Part shown: positions 1-5,700 of the stretch, in pieces
How positions within the stretch are numbered: position 1 is the first letter of the stretch
How the letters are laid out: each line of letters starts with the position of its first letter
Assembly: GCA_016929365.1 (NCBI GenBank)
Contig: JAFGIZ010000304.1
Coordinates: 1-8,088 of the forward strand
Length of the DNA stretch: 8,088 bases
Direction: 5' to 3'
Source: Lentisphaerota bacterium
Lineage (GTDB): Bacteria > Verrucomicrobiota > Kiritimatiellia > UBA8416 > JAFGIZ01
Program-made: the position numbers and the translations under genes
Notes under the pieces: model-generated
The model's input: only the letters and a program-made list of their open reading frames with translations
Databases searched by the model: none
What the model was told of the DNA's origin: nothing

Positions 1-692
1 CCGGTGGGAAAGCCGGCGCCGCCGCGCCCGCGCAGGCGCGAGGTCTTCACATCGCGGATGACCTCGGCGGGCGTCAGCGCGGCGGCCTTGGCCAGGGCGG
101 CGCCGGGCTCGAGGGGCGCGAACACGACCGGGCCCGGCTCGCGCAGGTTGTTCCGGACCATGCTCCGGACGAGCGGATGCGCATTGTTGCCGTCGCCGTT
201 TTCGGTCACGAGCGCGTCGGGACCGCCGCCGGACATGAGCGTCTGCATCGCGCTGCGTATGCCGTCGGGCGTCAGGCAGGTCAGGACCGTGTCGTTGACC
301 AGCGCGGCGGGCGCCTGGTCGCCCATGCCGATAAAGGCGCAGCGCTCCAGGGTGATCTTGCCGTCGGCCGTGGTCTGGTCGAAGTCGATGCCCAGCGCGT
401 CCTTGCAGGCGTCGGCCACGGCGTCAAAGCCGTTCAGCCGGTCGATGATGTCGTCGCAGAGCCGGACGACGACGGAACCCTGCGGTTTTTCGGACAAAAA
501 CGAGTAGAAGGAGACCACACCCTCGACTTCGACGCGGTGAATGTCGAGCGCGGCGGCGATGGCGTCCATGGCGGGGCCGGAGACGCAGCCGAATTCGCGC
601 TGGATGTCCCGCACGATATCCATCAGCCGCGTCCGGTCGCGGTCATAACGGTCACAGGTTTCCCGGATAAACGCGTCGTGCGATGCGGTCAT
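1..692 (-). CDS. NuoE-NuoF fusion, HoxF/HndC-type NAD(P)H diaphorase subunit (C-terminally cut by window edge)
   Basis: Only the N-terminal 230 codons lie in the window; the gene runs off at position 1. Residues ~15-155 form a NuoE-type thioredoxin-like domain (VEGVVSFYSFLSEKP at 56-70, IGMGDQAPAALVND at 121-134). The reading frame continues through a linker into the start of a NuoF domain, ending in RGRGGAGFPTG (221-231), the conserved FMN/NAD-site glycine-rich motif. Such fusions are known as HoxF of NAD-linked [NiFe] hydrogenases and in HndC/HydB-like diaphorases. They pass electrons between NAD(P)H and iron-sulfur clusters in the cytoplasm. Of the four NuoE cluster cysteines only the first (C79) is in place. 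The others align with D84, F120 and G124, so a normal [2Fe-2S] cluster in this domain is unlikely. The ATG start has a strong TAAGGAG site 8 bases upstream and a separate promoter with a Rex-like operator. The partner hydrogenase or HoxU-like genes are not visible, so the exact complex is unknown. Confidence 0.9.
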   Translation of the reverse strand, partial: MTASHDAFIRETCDRYDRDRTRLMDIVRDIQREFGCVSGPAMDAIAAALDIHRVEVEGVVSFYSFLSEKPQGSVVVRLCDDIIDRLNGFDAVADACKDALGIDFDQTTADGKITLERCAFIGMGDQAPAALVNDTVLTCLTPDGIRSAMQTLMSGGGPDALVTENGDGNNAHPLVRSMVRNNLREPGPVVFAPLEPGAALAKAAALTPAEVIRDVKTSRLRGRGGAGFPT

Positions 693-700
693 AAGCCCTA

Positions 701-707
701 CTCCTTA
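701..707 (-). promoter_or_regulatory. Ribosome binding site of the NuoE-NuoF fusion gene
   Basis: TAAGGAG on the minus strand lies 8 bases before the ATG at 692. It is a near-perfect Shine-Dalgarno sequence and fixes the start, leaving no credible upstream alternative. Confidence 0.8.
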
Positions 708-721
708 ACGTGTCTTTATAA

Positions 722-739
722 TTGTTAAAAAATTAACGG
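722..739. promoter_or_regulatory. Putative Rex (NADH/NAD+ sensor) operator
   Basis: TTGTTAA-AAAA-TTAACGG matches the Rex consensus TTGTTAA-N4-TTAACAA at 16 of 18 positions when the spacer is counted as free, with a perfect GTTAA...TTAAC inverted repeat at its core. Rex represses fermentation, hydrogenase and respiratory genes when NADH is low relative to NAD+. The site overlaps the proposed -10 box of a gene for an NAD(H)-binding diaphorase, where a repressor would block polymerase. AT-richness in an otherwise very GC-rich region makes chance less likely but does not exclude it. No rex gene is in the window. Confidence 0.6.
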
Positions 740-759
740 ATAGACCCCTGGAAAGTCAA
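731..759 (-). promoter_or_regulatory. Sigma70-like promoter of the NuoE-NuoF fusion gene
   Basis: The -35 box is TTGACT (754-759), followed by a 17-base spacer and the -10 box TTAATT (731-736). The predicted transcript start near 724 gives a leader of about 30 bases with the TAAGGAG site. The -35 box matches 5 of 6 consensus bases; the -10 is weaker (3 of 6). An alternative -10, TATAAA at 715-720, is a better hexamer but has no good -35. The promoter lies between the cysC stop and this gene, so the diaphorase can be expressed separately from sulfate activation. Confidence 0.5.
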
Positions 760-785
760 GGGCCAATTTGTCCGAATTTCGGCGC

Positions 786-1412
786 TCAGAGCGGCGTCCC
801 GGCGGTGGGAACCATCCCCGCTTTTTCGAGGTGCCGGATGACGTTCGCGGCGCTCTCCGCGACGCTTTCCGTATCGGTATGCACGACGACCTCCGCGCCC
901 GGCGGGATCTCGTAGGGGGCGTCGATGCCGGTGAATTCCTTGATTTCGCCGGCGCGGGCTTTCTTGTACAGGCCCTTGGGGTCGCGCTTTTCGCAGACAT
1001 CCAGGGGGCAGGCGCAGAATACTTCCACGAACCGGCCGCCCGGGTTCAGGTCGCGGGCCATGTTGCGGTCCTCGATGTAGGGCGAGATGAACGCGGTAAT
1101 CGTGATCAGGCCGGCGTCGGCCATGAGATGGGCGACTTCGCCGATGCGGCGGATGTTCTCGTGCCGGTCTTCCGGGCTGAAGCCCAGGTCCCGGTTGAGG
1201 CCGTGGCGGATGTTGTCGCCGTCGAGGACGTAGGAGTGGTAGCCGCGTTCGTGCAGCATGCAGTCCAGCGCGTTGGCGAGCGTGGATTTGCCCGAGCCGG
1301 AGAGCCCGGTGAACCACACGACGACCCCGTAATGCCCCTTGACTTCGCGGCGCCGGTCGGCGGGGACGCGGTGGTCGTGCCAGGTGATGTGGGTGGCTTT
1401 GGTCTGTGCCAT
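786..1412 (-). CDS. cysC: Adenylylsulfate (APS) kinase
   Basis: CysC phosphorylates adenosine 5'-phosphosulfate at the 3'-OH with ATP to make PAPS, the substrate for assimilatory PAPS reduction or for sulfotransferases; it is cytoplasmic. The 208-residue product has the full family pattern: P-loop GLSGSGKST (36-44), [16 protein letters not shown] (64-79), the AFISPY segment (107-112) holding the serine that is phosphorylated in the E. coli enzyme, and [16 protein letters not shown] (142-157) followed by FTGIDAPYE, the lid and APS-binding region. Length is normal for CysC. An open frame extends upstream to 1595, but ATG at 1412 is chosen because AGGAGG lies 7 bases before it and the N-terminus then matches the family. 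It starts 2 bases after the sat stop, so the two are very probably co-transcribed and translationally coupled. No reductase or sulfotransferase is in the window, so the fate of the PAPS is not shown. Confidence 0.96.
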   Translation of the reverse strand: MAQTKATHITWHDHRVPADRRREVKGHYGVVVWFTGLSGSGKSTLANALDCMLHERGYHSYVLDGDNIRHGLNRDLGFSPEDRHENIRRIGEVAHLMADAGLITITAFISPYIEDRNMARDLNPGGRFVEVFCACPLDVCEKRDPKGLYKKARAGEIKEFTGIDAPYEIPPGAEVVVHTDTESVAESAANVIRHLEKAGMVPTAGTPL

Positions 1413-1414
1413 GT

Positions 1415-2587
1415 TCAGGCCTCCTGCTTGTAGTAGTCCATCAGGATATCCGCGACTTCCGGGCGGGTGATTTCCTGAGGCGGATGTTCGCCCGCGGCCA
1501 GCAGCTCGCGCAGTTTCGTGCCGCTGATCATGACGTGGTCCTTCCTCGGATGCGGGCAGGTCTTGGCCGAGGCCATGCTTTCGCAGGCGCTGCACCAGAA
1601 GGTCCAGTCGATCTTGAGCGGCTTGATGGCCAGCTCGCCGGGCGCGAGGGTGTCGAAAATGTTCTGGGCGTCAAAGGGCCCGTAGTAATCCCCGACGCCG
1701 GCGTGGTCGCGGCCGATGATGAGGTGGCTGCAGCCGTAGTTCTGGCGGAAGATGGCGTGCAGGATCGCTTCCTTGGGCCCGCCGTAGCGCATCTCCATGG
1801 GGTAGACCTTGCAAACGACCCGGTCGCGGGGGTAGTAGTTCTCGAGGAGGGCCTCGTAGCACTTCATGCGCACCTCGGCCGGAATGTCGCCCTTCTTGAG
1901 CTTGCCCACGAGCGGGTGGATCAGCAGCCCGTCGGTAATCTCCAGGGCGATCTTGGTGCAGTATTCGTGGGAGCGGTGGATCGGGTTGCGCGTCTGGAAG
2001 GCGGCGATGGTGCGCCAGCCCTTCTCCTCGAAGAGCGCGCGCGTTTCGGCGGGGCGCGCATAGTAGTCGCCGTACGTCTCGGGATAGTGCAATTCGCTGA
2101 AGACCCGGACCGGGCCGCCGAGCAGCACGTCGCCCTGGGCGAGCACCTTGGCGACGCCGGGATGGGCCTCGTCCGCCGTGCCGAAAACCCGTTCGGCCTC
2201 GCGCCGCTTGTCGTAGGTGAACTTCTCGCGCACCTGCAGGCATCCCATCAGCTCGCCGCTTTCGTCGTCCACCAGGGCCGCGTCGCCGCCGTCCCTGATC
2301 GCGGAGGCCTGCTCCGCCGTCACCGCGAGGGTGATCGGGATGGGCCAGAGCGTGCCGCCGGCCAGATGCATGTTGTCCACGACGCCGTTATAGTCGGCTT
2401 CGGTCATGAACCCGTCCAGGGGGCTGAAGGCGCCGATCGCGAGCATGATGAGGTCGGAGGTTTCCCGGGAGGTCATCCGGATCGTCGGCAGCTCCTCGGC
2501 GGCCTTGCGGGCTTCGGCGGGGTTGCCGGCCATGAGCGGTTTCAGGGTTCCGCCGTGCGGCGGGACGAGCGCGGGTTGTGTATTCAT
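1415..2587 (-). CDS. sat: Sulfate adenylyltransferase (ATP sulfurylase), monofunctional Sat type
   Basis: Sat makes APS and pyrophosphate from sulfate and ATP. The 390-residue product has an N-terminal PUA-like domain beginning LVPPHGGTL (7-15) and the catalytic domain with [11 protein letters not shown] (198-208, the HxxH nucleotide-binding motif), [17 protein letters not shown] (292-308) and SGTKLRELL (355-363). C332, C335, C344 and H346 form a C-x2-C-x8-C-P-H cluster like the zinc site known in the Thermus-type and dissimilatory-type enzymes. No kinase domain is fused; that function comes from cysC, 2 bases downstream. This is the homo-oligomeric Sat, not the CysD/CysN heterodimer. ATG at 2587 has AGGAGA 12 bases upstream, a slightly long spacing. 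uxaC ends 105 bases upstream on the same strand. Combined with cysC, the likely role is PAPS formation. The same Sat family also works in reverse in sulfate reducers, but no dissimilatory genes are seen here. Confidence 0.96.
   Translation of the reverse strand: MNTQPALVPPHGGTLKPLMAGNPAEARKAAEELPTIRMTSRETSDLIMLAIGAFSPLDGFMTEADYNGVVDNMHLAGGTLWPIPITLAVTAEQASAIRDGGDAALVDDESGELMGCLQVREKFTYDKRREAERVFGTADEAHPGVAKVLAQGDVLLGGPVRVFSELHYPETYGDYYARPAETRALFEEKGWRTIAAFQTRNPIHRSHEYCTKIALEITDGLLIHPLVGKLKKGDIPAEVRMKCYEALLENYYPRDRVVCKVYPMEMRYGGPKEAILHAIFRQNYGCSHLIIGRDHAGVGDYYGPFDAQNIFDTLAPGELAIKPLKIDWTFWCSACESMASAKTCPHPRKDHVMISGTKLRELLAAGEHPPQEITRPEVADILMDYYKQEA
1420..1425 (-). promoter_or_regulatory. Ribosome binding site of cysC, inside the end of sat
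   Basis: AGGAGG on the minus strand lies 7 bases before the ATG at 1412 and within the last codons of sat. It decides the cysC start against longer in-frame alternatives and supports coupled translation. Confidence 0.8.
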
Positions 2588-2599
2588 GCCTGTTGTCCG

Positions 2600-2605
2600 T
2601 CTCCT
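2600..2605 (-). promoter_or_regulatory. Ribosome binding site of sat
   Basis: AGGAGA on the minus strand lies 12 bases before the ATG at 2587. The spacing is longer than usual, but no other Shine-Dalgarno-like sequence is nearer. Confidence 0.5.
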
Positions 2606-2625
2606 GTGTGTTGAGAAAGGGCCGC

Positions 2626-2654
2626 ATGATCGGGATTGCCGCCGCGGAAGGCAA
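2626..2654 (-). promoter_or_regulatory. Possible weak promoter of sat-cysC
   Basis: TTGCCT (2649-2654), a 17-base spacer and GATCAT (2626-2631) match the sigma70 boxes at 4 of 6 bases each. They would give a leader of about 32 bases containing the AGGAGA site of sat. The -35 box overlaps a TTGCC/GGCAA inverted repeat with a 9-base centre (2636-2654). Chance matches at this level are common, and sat could also be read from the uxaC promoter. Confidence 0.25.
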
Positions 2655-2692
2655 GCCAGAAAAATGACCCGGCCCCCGGGGCGGCTTTCTGC

Positions 2693-4111
2693 CTAAAGGG
2701 AGAATCCGAAATAGCGCGCGGCGTTGTGGCAGCAGACATCCTGCACGAGGCGGCCGACGAGCGGCATGTCGTCGGGAATGCGGCCGCGGGTCATGTCGCC
2801 GCCGAGCACGTTGCAGAGGATGCGCCGGAAATACTCGTGGCGGGGGGCGGAAAGGAAGGAGCGGCTGTCGGTGAGCATGCCCACGAAGCGGCTGAGCAGC
2901 CCGGTCTGGGAGAGCTCCTCGAGCTGGCGCTCGATGCCGTCGAGCTGGTCCTGGAACCACCAGGCGCTGCCGACCTGGATCTTGCCCGGGACGGAGCCGT
3001 CCTGGAAACTGCCGGCCGCGCTGACGAGCACGGGGTAGTCCGCGGGGTTGAGCGTATAGAGAATGGTGCGGGGCAGGCTGTGGCGGCGCTCGAGCGCGTC
3101 GAGCAGGCGGGTGAGGGGGCGCGCGAGATCGCAGTCGCCGACGGCATCGAACCCGGTATCCGGGCCGAGCGCCTGAAACATGCGCGTGTTCGTGTTGCGC
3201 AGGGCGTTGAAGTGGAACTGCTGGGTCCACCCCTTTTCGTGATCCATCACGCCGAACTCGATCAGCATGGCCGACTTGAAGCGCCGGATCTCGGACTCGG
3301 ACAGCGCGCCGCCGTCCCGGATCTTGCGGAAGATGCGCGTGATGTCCGTGTCCGTATAGTCCTCGGCGTAAGCGGTTTCCAGGCCGTGGTCCGAGAGGCG
3401 GCACCCGAGGGCCGCGAAGGCGTCGTGGCGTTTGCGCAGCGCATCCCGGTAGCCGTCGAAGTCGGCGATGTCCGTCTGCGCGGCGGCGGCAAGCGCGTCG
3501 ACCCAGGTGTTGAAGGCGCCGGCATCCTCCACGGCCATCCCTTTGTCGGGCCGCCAGGTGGGAAGGACCCGGATATCGAAATCGTCGTCCGCCGCGATGG
3601 CGCGGTGGTGTTCGAGCGCGTCCGCGGGGTCGTCGGTGGTGCACACCACCCGCACGCGGGAACGGCGCAGCAGGCCGCGCGCCGAGTACCCGGGCCGCGC
3701 CAGGGCCGCGTTGCAGGTGTCCCAGACGGCGTCGGCGGTAGCGGGCCCGAGCAGGCGGTCGTCGATGCCGAAAAAGCGCGCCAGTTCCAGGTGCGTCCAG
3801 ATGTAGAGCTGGTTGCGGACGAGGTACGGGACGGTGGCGGCCCACTGGTCGAATTTCTCGCGGTCCGGGGCGTCTCCGGTGCAATAGCGTTCGTCGACGC
3901 CGTTGGCCCGCATGGCGCGCCACTTGTAGTGATCGCCGTGCAGCCACGCTTCCGCCAGGTTGGCGAAGCGGCGGTCCTGCGCGATCGCGGCGGGGGGCAG
4001 GTGGCCATGGTAGTCGATGATCGGCAGCCCCTCGGCGTACTCGTGGTAGAGCCGGCGCGCGGCCGGCGTCTCCAGCAGGACATCATCGTGAATGAACGGA
4101 CAGTCCGGCAT
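2693..4111 (-). CDS. uxaC: Uronate isomerase (glucuronate/galacturonate isomerase)
   Basis: UxaC interconverts D-glucuronate and D-fructuronate, and D-galacturonate and D-tagaturonate, the first step of hexuronate breakdown in the cytoplasm. The product from ATG 4111 is 472 residues, close to the E. coli length. Its N-terminal half resembles E. coli UxaC strongly: ARRLYHEYA, DYHGHLPP with the metal-binding HxH (H35, H37), GDHYKWRAMRANGV, CTGDAPDREKFDQWAATVP. Further family motifs are CTTDDP (157-162), QQFHFNALRNTNTRMF (297-312), GSAWWFQDQ (381-389) and GMLTDSRSF (411-419), whose aspartate is the strand-8 residue of the amidohydrolase-like barrel. The frame could also begin at GTG 4117, but the predicted transcript starts near 4120 and AGGTGG sits just before ATG 4111, so the ATG is preferred. 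It is divergent from the O-antigen ligase gene. No other hexuronate genes (uxaA, uxaB, kdgK) are in the window. Confidence 0.96.
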   Translation of the reverse strand: MPDCPFIHDDVLLETPAARRLYHEYAEGLPIIDYHGHLPPAAIAQDRRFANLAEAWLHGDHYKWRAMRANGVDERYCTGDAPDREKFDQWAATVPYLVRNQLYIWTHLELARFFGIDDRLLGPATADAVWDTCNAALARPGYSARGLLRRSRVRVVCTTDDPADALEHHRAIAADDDFDIRVLPTWRPDKGMAVEDAGAFNTWVDALAAAAQTDIADFDGYRDALRKRHDAFAALGCRLSDHGLETAYAEDYTDTDITRIFRKIRDGGALSESEIRRFKSAMLIEFGVMDHEKGWTQQFHFNALRNTNTRMFQALGPDTGFDAVGDCDLARPLTRLLDALERRHSLPRTILYTLNPADYPVLVSAAGSFQDGSVPGKIQVGSAWWFQDQLDGIERQLEELSQTGLLSRFVGMLTDSRSFLSAPRHEYFRRILCNVLGGDMTRGRIPDDMPLVGRLVQDVCCHNAARYFGFSL

Positions 4112-4126
4112 AGCCACCTGTCCGCA

Positions 4127-4154
4127 AGGGTAGCGTAATATGCCGGGACGTCAA
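4127..4154 (-). promoter_or_regulatory. Putative promoter of uxaC with very short leader
   Basis: TTGACG (4149-4154), a 16-base spacer and TACCCT (4127-4132) form a sigma70-like promoter with a strong -35 and a weak -10. Transcription would begin near 4120, only about 9 bases before the ATG at 4111, giving a nearly leaderless mRNA that starts with the AGGTGG motif. No hexuronate-repressor operator was recognised. Confidence 0.4.
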
Positions 4155-4168
4155 ACGGGGATTTCGGC

Positions 4169-4197
4169 TCGACCCGGCGCAGGGCCCGTGGGATAGT
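4169..4197 (+). promoter_or_regulatory. Weak possible promoter of the O-antigen-ligase-family gene
   Basis: TCGACC (4169-4174), a 17-base spacer and GATAGT (4192-4197) match consensus at 4 of 6 bases each. The predicted start is near 4204, the A of the first ATG, so either translation is leaderless or it begins at ATG 4228. The site lies back to back with the uxaC promoter in a gap of about 90 bases. Confidence 0.25.
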
Positions 4198-4203
4198 AGG
4201 GGC

Positions 4204-5439
4204 ATGACGCGGCCGGCGCCGGAGAAGATGGAGCAGTGGGCTTTCCGTTGCCTGTTGGGATCGGTTTTCACGGCGGGCTTTTCGCTGCCCCTCGGCCGCG
4301 CGCTGGCGGCCGCGAGCCTGGCGCTGGTCCTGGCCGCCGCCGTACGGGTCCGGCGCATGCCCCGCCTGCCGGCGGTCACGTGGTTTGCGCTCCTCTGGAT
4401 CGCGATTGCCGCGGTCGCGACGGTGTTCGGCGTCCATCCGGAGCTGGGCGTGCCCAAGTTGCGGAAGCTGCTCTGGTTCTTTGTGCTGCCGCTGACCGCG
4501 GTGCTGGTGAACACGCCGGCGCGGCGCCTGCGCCTGCTGACGGCGCTGGCGGCGGGGGCCGGCGTGCTGGCGCTGCAGCTGTGCGTGGTGCATCCCGTCC
4601 GCGCGCTGGCCGACGTACGGAGCGGGGGGGCGGCCGATTTCGTGAGCGCGCTCATCGACGCGGGTTCGATGACGGACGGGCAGCGGCTTATGCTGGGGGT
4701 CATTGCCGCGCTGGGCCTGCTGGCGCTGGCGCCGCGGACGCGCCGGCGCCGGGCCGCGGCCTGGGCGCTGCTGGGCGCGACGTCCCTGGCCCTGGTGGTG
4801 AACCTGAAGCGGGGTTCGTGGCTCTGCACGCTGGGGACGGCGGCGCTGTTTGCCGCGCTGAAGGGCAAGTGGAGAGTGCTGGCCGCCGCCGCGCTGGTCG
4901 TGGCGGGCAGCCTGCTGCTGCCGCCGGTGCGGGCGCGGCTGGCGGGGTTGCCGGACGAGCTCGACGCCGGCGGCGGCGGGCGTCTGACCATGTGGACCCG
5001 GATTACGCCGGCGCTGATCCGGCGCTATCCGGCCGGCGTCGGGTATCGCTCCTTGACCAACCCGATGATGCGGGAGGCCGCGCCGCGGGTGGAATACAAG
5101 CGGGACCATCTGCATTCCAACCCGGCACAGGTGCTGGTGGCGACCGGCTGGCTCGGGTTCGCGGCGTACCTGGCCTGGATGCTTCGCGGGCTGGCCGACG
5201 CAGCGTACCTGGCGCGCCGGACGGCGCGGCGGCCGGAACCGGAGAGCGTGCCGGCCCTGGTGCTGTTGCTCCTGCTGGTCGCCCTGCTGGCGAACGGGCT
5301 GGTGGAATACAACCTGGGCGACGCCGAGATCGTGTTGTACTACGGGTTCATCATGGGCGCGGCGGCGGGCGGGAATCGCCGGTTGACAGGGCAAGGGGTT
5401 CTGATAGAGTCGGGCGGCAAAGGACGCGGCGTCGGGTGA
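4204..5439 (+). CDS. O-antigen ligase / polymerase family membrane protein (WaaL/Wzy_C type)
   Basis: A 411-residue, leucine- and alanine-rich integral membrane protein with about ten hydrophobic segments (for example 16-46, 60-75, 88-103, 108-130, 161-177, 185-200, 225-240, 310-328 and 350-368). Between the middle and last segments it has the pattern of the O-antigen ligase superfamily: KRGSWL (202-207, the usual S/KRG(A/S)W at a membrane edge), then the periplasmic loop with GRLTMWTRITPALI (259-272), GVGYRSL, and DHLHSNPAQVLVATGWLG (301-318), which holds the conserved H-x-H-N-like motif. Members join or polymerise lipid-linked glycans at the periplasmic face, but sequence does not separate ligases from polymerases, so no symbol is given. 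The first ATG has only a poor ribosome site; ATG 4228 is an alternative start, preceded by GGAG with a short gap. No other glycan-assembly gene is beside it. Its 3' end contains the promoter of the next genes. Confidence 0.85.
   Translation: MTRPAPEKMEQWAFRCLLGSVFTAGFSLPLGRALAAASLALVLAAAVRVRRMPRLPAVTWFALLWIAIAAVATVFGVHPELGVPKLRKLLWFFVLPLTAVLVNTPARRLRLLTALAAGAGVLALQLCVVHPVRALADVRSGGAADFVSALIDAGSMTDGQRLMLGVIAALGLLALAPRTRRRRAAAWALLGATSLALVVNLKRGSWLCTLGTAALFAALKGKWRVLAAAALVVAGSLLLPPVRARLAGLPDELDAGGGGRLTMWTRITPALIRRYPAGVGYRSLTNPMMREAAPRVEYKRDHLHSNPAQVLVATGWLGFAAYLAWMLRGLADAAYLARRTARRPEPESVPALVLLLLLVALLANGLVEYNLGDAEIVLYYGFIMGAAAGGNRRLTGQGVLIESGGKGRGVG
5383..5410 (+). promoter_or_regulatory. Strong sigma70-like promoter driving the PUR / LolA-like / zinc-ribbon-OB / permease genes
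   Basis: A perfect TTGACA (5383-5388), a 16-base spacer and TAGAGT (5405-5410, 4 of 6), with TGA immediately before the -10 as an extended -10 element. The transcript should begin near 5417, leaving a leader of about 62 bases before the PUR gene. It lies within the last codons of the O-antigen-ligase-family gene, so the four genes downstream need not depend on that gene's transcript. Confidence 0.65.
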
Positions 5440-5442
5440 CGC
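5429..5442 (+). other. Small hairpin in the PUR gene leader
   Basis: GCGTC-GGGT-GACGC is a perfect 5-base-pair stem with a 4-base loop, spanning the stop of the upstream gene and lying in the predicted leader of the PUR transcript. There is no following T-run, so it is not an intrinsic terminator. It could be structural or chance. Confidence 0.3.
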
Positions 5443-5463
5443 GGCACGGTTAGTCATGCAACA

Positions 5464-5476
5464 GGGGGGGGACGGG
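5464..5476 (+). promoter_or_regulatory. Purine-rich ribosome-binding region of the PUR gene (G8 tract)
   Basis: Eight consecutive G followed by ACGGG lie 2 bases before the ATG at 5479. This is the only Shine-Dalgarno-like sequence for the gene. It is also the kind of G-rich, purine-rich stretch that PUR proteins are known to bind, which suggests possible translational autoregulation. Confidence 0.45.
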
Positions 5477-5478
5477 TC

Positions 5479-5697
5479 ATGGACACGGAGTTGATGACCG
5501 AGCAGGTGCAGATTGAGCGCAAGACGTTTTCGTTTGATCTGCGGGAGAATCCACGCGGACGTTTCCTGAAAGTCACCGAGGACGTCGGGGGCCGCCGGGA
5601 CACCATCATTATTCCCGCCACGGGGCTGGAACAGGTGCGGGACGTGATCGACCGCGCCATTCGTGCGAATGGCGATAGCCCTTCCGCCGAAGGCTAG
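5479..5697 (+). CDS. Small PUR-family (DUF3276-like) DNA/RNA-binding protein
   Basis: A 72-residue protein whose body matches one PUR repeat: IERKTFSFDLRENPRGRFLK (12-31) as the beta-strand part with the family's (R/K)-T-F-x-F-D-x-(R/K)-E-N pattern, VTEDVGGRRDTIIIPATG (32-49), and a C-terminal helix LEQVRDVIDRAIRANG (50-65). Bacterial PUR proteins, such as BpuR of Borrelia, are single-repeat homodimers that bind single-stranded or structured nucleic acid. BpuR is known to control its own mRNA. The acidic N-terminus (MDTELMTEQ) and short C-terminal tail are not conserved parts. It is the first gene after the strong promoter at 5383-5410 and ends 3 bases before the LolA-like gene. The cytoplasmic nucleic-acid-binding role is inferred from family resemblance; the regulated targets are unknown. 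Confidence 0.8.
   Translation: MDTELMTEQVQIERKTFSFDLRENPRGRFLKVTEDVGGRRDTIIIPATGLEQVRDVIDRAIRANGDSPSAEG
5689..5693 (+). promoter_or_regulatory. Ribosome binding site supporting the TTG start of the LolA-like gene
   Basis: GAAGG lies 7 bases before TTG 5701, inside the last codons of the PUR gene. The next in-frame ATG is at residue 69 and would remove the signal peptide, so the TTG start is preferred. Confidence 0.6.
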
Positions 5698-5700
5698 CGC

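Noticed and set aside
772..782. Palindrome CCGAATTTCGG just after cysC as a terminator.
   Set aside because: The stem leaves almost no loop and is not followed by a T-run, so it does not work as an intrinsic terminator. No other terminator is visible between cysC and the diaphorase gene.
2655..2692. GC-rich block followed by TTTTT on the minus strand after uxaC, as a terminator.
   Set aside because: The CCCCGGGGG core is self-complementary with no loop, and the T-run is separated from it by several bases; the folding is not convincing by eye. A folding calculation could reopen this.
1406..4138. Long plus-strand open frames opposite sat and uxaC.
   Set aside because: They are antisense to genes with unmistakable motifs, and their translations are repetitive V/A/G/E-rich sequence with no recognisable domain or ribosome site.
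4236..5453. Second plus-strand frame of about 405 codons inside the ligase-family gene.
   Set aside because: Its product is a G/A/R-rich string with no hydrophobic pattern or motif, whereas the other frame has membrane segments and the Wzy_C motifs.
5455..5493. Short upstream open frame starting at ATG 5455, overlapping the PUR start.
   Set aside because: It encodes only about 12 residues, has no ribosome site of its own and is out of frame with the PUR gene; chance occurrence is enough.
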